A stretch of DNA of 64,000 bases, from contig NZ_FXTB01000002.1 of NCBI RefSeq assembly GCF_900182605.1, positions 434,001-498,000 of the forward strand, read 5' to 3'. This document shows positions 58,328 through 64,000 of the stretch, piece after piece. Within the stretch, counting starts at the first letter, position 1; each line of letters begins with the position of its first letter. Position numbers and translations under genes: made by a program. The notes beneath the pieces were generated by a model, which had not been told where the DNA came from, searched no databases, and worked only from the letters and a program-made list of their open reading frames with translations. This stretch comes from Saccharicrinis carchari. Lineage in GTDB: Bacteria > Bacteroidota > Bacteroidia > Bacteroidales > Marinilabiliaceae.

Positions 58328-59701
58328 ATGGATTTTAAAAAAATAAATAGTGTCTATTTTATTGGAATCGGTGGCATTGGCATGAGTGCGCTGGCGCGGT
58401 ATTTTAAGGCCAACGGTTACGCGGTGGCCGGATACGACCTTAACCCGACGTTGCTTACCGCAGACATGGAAAAAGAAGGTGTAGACATTTGTTTTGATGA
58501 TAAGGTAGAACTTATCGCCGATGAGTATAGAAATCAAATCACCACCCTTGTGGTTTATACGCCTGCCATACCCGCTAATCTTAAGCAATTAAATTATTTT
58601 AAAGACAACCTGTTTAATGTAAAAAAACGTTCCGAAGTGCTCGGACTCCTCACGCATTTGCAAAAAGGTATTTGTGTAGCCGGTACGCATGGTAAAACAA
58701 CCGTTTCTACTATGATAGCCCATCTGTTAAAACAGTCGGAGGTGGATTGCAGTGCTTTTTTAGGGGGCGTATCACAAAACTACAAAACAAACCTTTTGCT
58801 CTCTGCTACATCAGATTTTGTAGTGATGGAAGCCGATGAGTTCGACCGTTCGTTTTTAAGACTCAGACCCTATTTGGCTCTAATCACATCTGCCGATGCC
58901 GACCATCTGGATATTTATGGTGACGATACCTCGGTAAAAGAATCTTTCCGCGAGTTTGCAGGATTGATTAAACCGGGTGGAATATTGCTCTCCAAAAAAG
59001 AAATCGATTTACTGTTTGCAGTTCCGGATGAGGTAAAACACTTTAGCTATTCCATGGACGATAGCACGGCCGATTTCTATGCTTCAAATTTGCACCTGAT
59101 CGACGGTTTGTATCATTTTGACTTGCATACACCGCAAGGCCTTGTTACAAACATTACAGTGGGCATTCCGGGTCTGGTTAACGTGGAGAATGCGATTGGT
59201 GCATGTGGGGCGGCCTATTTGGCGGGGGTGTCGGAAGGCGCTATGCGAATAGCTATGCCACAATTTAAAGGAGTGCGTCGCAGATTCGAGTATCGTATTA
59301 AGCGCGACGATTTGATTCTGATAGACGATTATGCGCATCATCCCGAAGAGATAAAAGCCACCGTAACATCAGTTAGGGCGCTTTATCCAAATAAAAAATT
59401 GACGGGCGTATTTCAGCCTCACCTCTATTCGCGCACCAAGGATTTTCATCGTGAGTTCGCTTTAAGCCTTAGTATGCTCGATGAACTTATCTTATTGGAT
59501 ATTTATCCTGCGCGCGAAAAACCAATTGTGGGGGTCAGCGCGCAAATGATTTTGGATTTGGTAAAATTACCGGTGAAAGTATTAAGTACAAAAAAAGAAC
59601 TCATCGAGCAGATAAAAAATATCAAGCCCGAAGTTTTATTGATGATGGGTGCTGGCGATATTGATAAAGAAATTGATAAAATAACGGAAAGCTTAAAATA
59701 A
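58328..59701 (+). CDS. murC: UDP-N-acetylmuramate:L-alanine ligase MurC
   Basis: First amino-acid ligase of the stem peptide, 457 residues. Nucleotide fold FIGIGGIGMSALARYF, ATP loop AGTHGKTTVSTM, EADEFDRSFL and DDYAHHPEEIKAT are visible. It is followed by a 217-nt gap without a terminator hairpin. No D-Ala-D-Ala ligase gene (ddl) lies between murC and ftsQ. Confidence 0.97.
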   Translation: MDFKKINSVYFIGIGGIGMSALARYFKANGYAVAGYDLNPTLLTADMEKEGVDICFDDKVELIADEYRNQITTLVVYTPAIPANLKQLNYFKDNLFNVKKRSEVLGLLTHLQKGICVAGTHGKTTVSTMIAHLLKQSEVDCSAFLGGVSQNYKTNLLLSATSDFVVMEADEFDRSFLRLRPYLALITSADADHLDIYGDDTSVKESFREFAGLIKPGGILLSKKEIDLLFAVPDEVKHFSYSMDDSTADFYASNLHLIDGLYHFDLHTPQGLVTNITVGIPGLVNVENAIGACGAAYLAGVSEGAMRIAMPQFKGVRRRFEYRIKRDDLILIDDYAHHPEEIKATVTSVRALYPNKKLTGVFQPHLYSRTKDFHREFALSLSMLDELILLDIYPAREKPIVGVSAQMILDLVKLPVKVLSTKKELIEQIKNIKPEVLLMMGAGDIDKEIDKITESLK

Positions 59702-59918
59702 AATAATGGCCACCATAAGCCAATTCCTTTGCAAATTCAATACGTCTTTTTCCTGTTATGGGGAGGCCTTGGAATATAGGGAGAGTTGGCTATTTAATAA
59801 ATGATAAGCAGGTTTTAGTTGATAAAAAATGGATAATTGTTTATAAATAAGCCTATTTAAATTGTGTTAAATAAAGTTATTCAGATATATTTAAGCAGTT
59901 TGCGAAAGGTGCGTAAAA

Positions 59919-60650
59919 ATGATTGATAAAATAAAAAATATAATACTGTGGACGTTGATGATAGCTTACTTCCCGGTGCTTTATGCCTTTGTAAGTAAAA
60001 GCAAGAACCGTGTGGTATGTGCAGATATTAGCGTAGCAGTAAGCGACAGTACAGAGTCCGGTTTTGTGCATTCACAACAAATACGCTCTCTTTTGTTAAA
60101 CAAGTATCCAAAAATATTGGGCAATAAAATAGAAACTGTGCCATGTCAGGATATAGAGCAATTTTTAAAGAAGCACCATGCCATTAAGGTGTGCGAAGCT
60201 TATTATACTATCGGAGGTCAGTTAAATGTTGAGCTGAGTCAGAGAAAGCCCTTATGCCGGGTATTTTCAGGATACGACTCGTATTATATTGATGAAGATG
60301 GCAAAAAAATGCCCTTATTCGATAATTATACCGCCCACGTCCTTGTTGTTAGCGGACACGTAAACAAACTCGATAGCCTGCAGCACGTGATACAGCTGGC
60401 AAGGTATATTAAGGCGAATGAGTTTTGGGACGCACAGATTGAGCAAGTATATGTAGAAAGTAATGGTGAATTTACCCTGGCACCACGTGTGGGCGACCAG
60501 ATTATTTATATGGGAAAGCTGGATGACTTTGCGCGTAAGATGGAAAAACTGTATGCGCTTTATACCAAAGGCTTGCATCCGCGCGAGTGGAACAACTACA
60601 GTAAGATTAATTTAAAGTTTGAAGGTCAAATAATTTGTACAAAAAAATAA
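59919..60650 (+). CDS. ftsQ: Division protein FtsQ/DivIB
   Basis: Bitopic divisome protein of 243 residues: short cytoplasmic tail, one membrane helix (IILWTLMIAYFPVLYAFV, residues about 7-25), then a POTRA-like segment (residues about 30-100) and a beta domain. Similarity to E. coli FtsQ is weak, and the call leans on architecture and position before ftsA. It has a 217-nt upstream gap and could have its own promoter. Confidence 0.88.
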   Translation: MIDKIKNIILWTLMIAYFPVLYAFVSKSKNRVVCADISVAVSDSTESGFVHSQQIRSLLLNKYPKILGNKIETVPCQDIEQFLKKHHAIKVCEAYYTIGGQLNVELSQRKPLCRVFSGYDSYYIDEDGKKMPLFDNYTAHVLVVSGHVNKLDSLQHVIQLARYIKANEFWDAQIEQVYVESNGEFTLAPRVGDQIIYMGKLDDFARKMEKLYALYTKGLHPREWNNYSKINLKFEGQIICTKK

Positions 60651-60654
60651 TACC

Positions 60655-62001
60655 ATGAGTGAAACATCCAATTTAATTGCTGCTATCGATATAGGTACTA
60701 CAAAAATTGTAGCTGTTGTTGGACAAAAGAGCGAGGACGGTAAGTTACATCTGCTGGGTATCGAAAAAGTGATTTCCACAGGTATAAAAAGAGGGGTGGT
60801 ACTCAACATTGATGAAACGGTGAATGCCATTAAGGAATTGGTTTTTAATGTAGAAGCCAAATACGGTGTAAAGCTGTATGAGGTGTACGTGGGCATTGCC
60901 GGGCAGCATATTAAAAGCCTTCAAAATAAAGGATATCGTTATATCGAAACCAACCAGGAGATTACGCAATACGATGTGGATCAATTGTTCAACGATAATT
61001 ATAAAATTCCGCTGGAAGCAGGCGAAAATATATTGCACGTATTTTCGCAGGATTATACGGTGGATAATGAAGCAGGTGTTAGAATTCCTATCGGGATGTC
61101 AGGCCGTCGCCTCGAGGGGAACTACCATATTGTTTTAGGAAGGGTTGCTTCGGTTAATAATATTGAAAAATGTATTAACCGTGTGGGATTAAAACTAAAT
61201 CATCTTATCCTTGAGCCTATGGCATCGGCACGCTCGGTGCTTACCGCGGAAGAAAAGGAAGCAGGGGTGGTATTGGTTGACATAGGCGGGGGAACAACCG
61301 ATGTAGCCATATTTTACGATGGGGTGATACGCCATACCGCAGTAATTCCTTTTGGGGGCAATGTGGTTACTTCAGATATTAAAGAGGGCTGCGGTGTGCT
61401 GCAAAAGCAAGCCGAAGCGCTGAAAACACAGTTTGGCTCGGCATTGGGCGACTTAGAGCGCGAGGATATGGTGGTTACCATTCCGGGTATAGAAGGATGG
61501 GAGCCCAAGGAAATCTCGTTTAAATCCCTGGCCTATATTATTCAGGCGCGGATGGAGGAAATCGTGGATTACGTCATGTATCAAATAGAATATTCAAAGC
61601 TATACGACAAGTTGGGTGCAGGTATTGTTATCACCGGTGGAGGAGCTTTGCTTAAAAGTTTGCCCCAGCTTATAAAGTACCGTACAGGATTGGAAGTTCG
61701 CTTGGGTATCCCCAATAGATACCTGCATAGTAGTACGGTGGAGGAAGCAAATATGCCTATGTATGCCACCAGTATTGGTTTGTTGCTTAGCGCTATTGAC
61801 AACCCGGTAAAAAAAGTGGTGGAGCAAGAATTATTCGCAAACGAATTTGAAGAGCAAAGCCCACAACCCAAAAAAGTAGAGCCTCCTACGCGTAAAGAAA
61901 AAAAGCGCAAAGAAAAACCGGAATACACTACGGGCGACCTTTTTGGAAGCCTGAAAAAAACTATTGCGGGAATATTTGACGAAAAAGACGTGGAGATGTA
62001 A
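60655..62001 (+). CDS. ftsA: Division protein FtsA
   Basis: Actin-like membrane tether of FtsZ, 448 residues. Phosphate-1 motif AAIDIGTTKIVAVVG, the 1C subdomain, phosphate-2 VVLVDIGGGTTDVAIF, and adenosine motif IVITGGGALLKSL. A Lys-rich linker leads to a C-terminal amphipathic helix (TTGDLFGSLKKTIAGIFDE) that should bind the membrane. It lies 4 nt after ftsQ. Confidence 0.96.
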   Translation: MSETSNLIAAIDIGTTKIVAVVGQKSEDGKLHLLGIEKVISTGIKRGVVLNIDETVNAIKELVFNVEAKYGVKLYEVYVGIAGQHIKSLQNKGYRYIETNQEITQYDVDQLFNDNYKIPLEAGENILHVFSQDYTVDNEAGVRIPIGMSGRRLEGNYHIVLGRVASVNNIEKCINRVGLKLNHLILEPMASARSVLTAEEKEAGVVLVDIGGGTTDVAIFYDGVIRHTAVIPFGGNVVTSDIKEGCGVLQKQAEALKTQFGSALGDLEREDMVVTIPGIEGWEPKEISFKSLAYIIQARMEEIVDYVMYQIEYSKLYDKLGAGIVITGGGALLKSLPQLIKYRTGLEVRLGIPNRYLHSSTVEEANMPMYATSIGLLLSAIDNPVKKVVEQELFANEFEEQSPQPKKVEPPTRKEKKRKEKPEYTTGDLFGSLKKTIAGIFDEKDVEM

Positions 62002-62032
62002 AAACAGATGGCTGTTTAATTAAAAAAATGAG

Positions 62033-63535
62033 ATGAACATGAGCGAGGAATTAATGAATTTCGATATACCTCAAAACCGCGATTGTATTATTAAAGTGAT
62101 TGGAGTTGGCGGTGGTGGAAGTAATGCGGTAAACCACATGTATGCACAAGGCATAAAGGATGTTAACTTTATGGTGTGTAACACCGATGCGCAAGCCTTG
62201 GAAAATAGTCCTGTCCCCATTAAAATACAACTAGGCGATTCGCTAACGCAAGGTCGTGGGGCCGGTAATAAGCCCGATAAGGGAAAGCAGGCCGCTATAG
62301 AGAACCTGGGCGATATTGAAAGAGTTTTGCAGGACAATACCAAAATGGTTTTTATTACAGCCGGTATGGGTGGCGGAACAGGTACCGGAGCCGCACCAAT
62401 TATAGCTAAGGCGGCCCGCGATATGGGCATTCTTACCGTGGGTATTGTAACCATACCTTTTAAGTTTGAGGGCAAGCTGCGAATAAGCCAGGCGCTCGAC
62501 GGCATAGCCGAGATGGAGAAGAATGTAGATTCCCTGTTGGTAATTAACAACGAAAAGCTACGCGATATGTACGGCGACTTGAAATTATCAAATGCTTTTT
62601 CAAAGGCCGATGATGTGCTGTCGACGGCTGCAAAAGGAATAGCCGAAATTATTACTGTACACGGATATATAAACGTTGACTTTGCCGATGTAGAAACCGT
62701 GATGAAAAACAGCGGCGTATCTGTGATGGGAAGTTCATTGGCATCAGGCGAAAATAGGGCACTGCTGGCTATTCAACAGGCCTTAGAGTCGCCTCTGCTT
62801 AATAGCAATGATATTACAGGTGCACGAAATATACTGCTCAATATTACCTCTGGAGTGGATGAGATTACCATGGACGAAGTAGGCGAAGTAACGGATTTTG
62901 TACAGGAAACGGTGGGGGCAAATGCTTCTATTATTTGGGGTACAGGAAACGATGCTAACCTACAGGACAATGTTAGCGTTACAATTATTGCTACCGGTTT
63001 TAATACCAAAAATATTGCTGAATTCTCGAGTCGTAACCAACCCAAGGTACAGCGGTTTTCGTTGGATGGCGATATAGTAAAGGAGGATGAATTAACAAAG
63101 CCGGTACACAAGGAAGAAGAGCATATGCTGCTCGACTTGGGCGAGGTGGAAGAAGGGCCTAAGCGAGTGGTGGATTTTGACAAGATTGAGCGTGAACGTG
63201 AAGAACGTATCAATTTGTTTTACAAGGATACGAACCGTAACAAGCCCGAAAATCAAACGGATCGTGATTGTTCCACGGGATATGTCGAAGGCCGCATAAC
63301 TGCGGGAGTGGGCGAACGTTTCCCTATTTCAATCGATGAGATGGAAGACGACCGTTATATCGAAAACCTCGAGAATATACCCGCTTATAAGCGCAAAAAA
63401 ACCAGGGAAAATCAAATGCAACCCGAAAAAGACGAAGGGCAATATAGAATGTCGAGATTCACCATAGCAGAAGGAAAAGACGGCAAAACAAAAATTGTAC
63501 GCGATAACCCCTATCTGCACGATAACGTAGATTGA
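62033..63535 (+). CDS. ftsZ: Division protein FtsZ
   Basis: Tubulin-like GTPase forming the Z ring, 500 residues. The tubulin signature GGGTGTG is at residues 113-119; the T7 loop NVDFAD near residue 213 supplies the catalytic Asp. After residue about 320 a long charged, probably disordered tail of 180 residues ends in NPYLHDNVD, the Bacteroidetes form of the C-terminal peptide, presumably binding FtsA. The tail is longer than in E. coli (383-residue protein). ATG codons at 62033 and 62039 are both usable. Confidence 0.97.
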   Translation: MNMSEELMNFDIPQNRDCIIKVIGVGGGGSNAVNHMYAQGIKDVNFMVCNTDAQALENSPVPIKIQLGDSLTQGRGAGNKPDKGKQAAIENLGDIERVLQDNTKMVFITAGMGGGTGTGAAPIIAKAARDMGILTVGIVTIPFKFEGKLRISQALDGIAEMEKNVDSLLVINNEKLRDMYGDLKLSNAFSKADDVLSTAAKGIAEIITVHGYINVDFADVETVMKNSGVSVMGSSLASGENRALLAIQQALESPLLNSNDITGARNILLNITSGVDEITMDEVGEVTDFVQETVGANASIIWGTGNDANLQDNVSVTIIATGFNTKNIAEFSSRNQPKVQRFSLDGDIVKEDELTKPVHKEEEHMLLDLGEVEEGPKRVVDFDKIEREREERINLFYKDTNRNKPENQTDRDCSTGYVEGRITAGVGERFPISIDEMEDDRYIENLENIPAYKRKKTRENQMQPEKDEGQYRMSRFTIAEGKDGKTKIVRDNPYLHDNVD

Positions 63536-63615
63536 TCCTTTAATTATTTTGTGATAAGCCGTTTTCTGTTTTACGAATTTAATTAGCTATATCATATTAT
63601 TATAAAACAAATATC

Positions 63616-64000
63616 ATGACCTTAACAGAAAAGATAAATAGCGACATAAAAGCCGCCATGAAAGCTAAAGATAAAGTAGCTTTGGGCGCTTTACGCGGAA
63701 TTAAAAAAGAATTGATAGAAGCCGGCACGGCCGAAGGTGCTTCCAATGAGGTGAGCGAAGAGGCGGGCATAAAATTAATGCAAAAAATGGTGAAGCAGCG
63801 TAAGGATGCCGCTGCTATTTATGCAGCGCAAGGGCGGGAAGATCTCGTTGAAGCCGAAAACGCTGAAATAGCCGTCATTGCCAAATATTTACCCGAGCAA
63901 ATGACAGGTGCCGAACTGGAAAAAGAAATAGGGGCCATCATCCAAAAAGCGGGTGCCTCCTCCATCAAAGAGATGGGTAAGGTAATGGGTATGGCCGCTA
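63616..64000 (+). CDS. GatB/YqeY domain protein, 3' partial
   Basis: The gene runs off the right edge; 128 codons are visible from ATG 63616. The translation begins MTLTEKINSDIKAAMKAKDK and contains LGALRGIKKELIEAG, AEIAVIAKYLPEQM and IKEMGKVMG, matching the small YqeY family (about 150 residues), which resembles the C-terminal tRNA-binding domain of GatB. Its exact function is unknown. It lies 80 nt after ftsZ, a neighbourhood often seen in Bacteroidetes. Confidence 0.9.
   Translation, partial: MTLTEKINSDIKAAMKAKDKVALGALRGIKKELIEAGTAEGASNEVSEEAGIKLMQKMVKQRKDAAAIYAAQGREDLVEAENAEIAVIAKYLPEQMTGAELEKEIGAIIQKAGASSIKEMGKVMGMAA

Overview
The window comes from a Bacteroidetes chromosome, most likely a Bacteroidales/Marinilabiliales-type marine or anaerobic heterotroph. 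The evidence is a type IX secretion sorting domain, TAnnTTTG-like promoter elements, a UDP-glucose type (GT3) glycogen synthase, a Na+-type V-ATPase operon containing a DUF2764 gene, a glsA/glsB-like amino-acid-lipid pair, an FtsL_2-type FtsL, and an FtsZ ending in HDNVD. No rRNA, tRNA, prophage, intact insertion sequence or CRISPR array was recognised.

Layout. (1) 1-9679, glycogen metabolism: a GT4 glycosyltransferase cut by the left edge, a GH57 alpha-amylase-like protein whose acid/base Asp is Asn, a stand-alone CBM48 protein, a 1410-residue fusion of GT3 glycogen synthase and GT35 alpha-glucan phosphorylase, and on the other strand the branching enzyme GlgB. (2) 9957-15420, envelope and protein quality control: a receiver-less sigma-54 activator, LptE, a TPR protein, SecG and groES-groEL, with a possible -24/-12 site before groES. 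(3) 15659-24890, housekeeping: glutaminase (minus), RecQ, a DUF5063/exonuclease/RlmI run, a DEAD-box helicase and Tex. (4) 24891-37920, accessory region: an AGCS symporter with an inserted soluble domain, a TPR-TM-HTH regulator, a tiny secreted protein made of identical 13-residue repeats, a SpoIIAA/STAS-like protein, a GH20 hexosaminidase, a B12-binding radical SAM protein with a CX4CX2C cluster motif, a T9SS cargo protein, an AT-rich small membrane protein, and three long stretches with no recognisable gene. (5) 37921-45569, V-ATPase operon E-DUF2764-A-B-D-I-K; subunit K carries the complete Na+-binding residue set. (6) 45887-47709 (minus), glsA-glsB-like acyltransferases. (7) 47893-63535, the division and cell wall (dcw) cluster mraZ-rsmH-ftsL-ftsI-murE-mraY-murD-ftsW-murG-murC-ftsQ-ftsA-ftsZ, preceded by four GTGG boxes spaced exactly 10 bp. 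The start of a YqeY/GatB-like gene closes the window.

How it fits together. The first block makes, branches and breaks down glycogen, with synthesis and phosphorolysis in one polypeptide. The V-ATPase and the sodium:amino-acid symporter suggest use of a sodium gradient. The dcw block makes meso-DAP peptidoglycan (DNPR motif in MurE) and the divisome under probable MraZ autoregulation. The most unusual element is the repeat protein at 29321-29665: its 13-residue units are identical in protein but differ at synonymous positions, so the peptide itself appears to be under selection.
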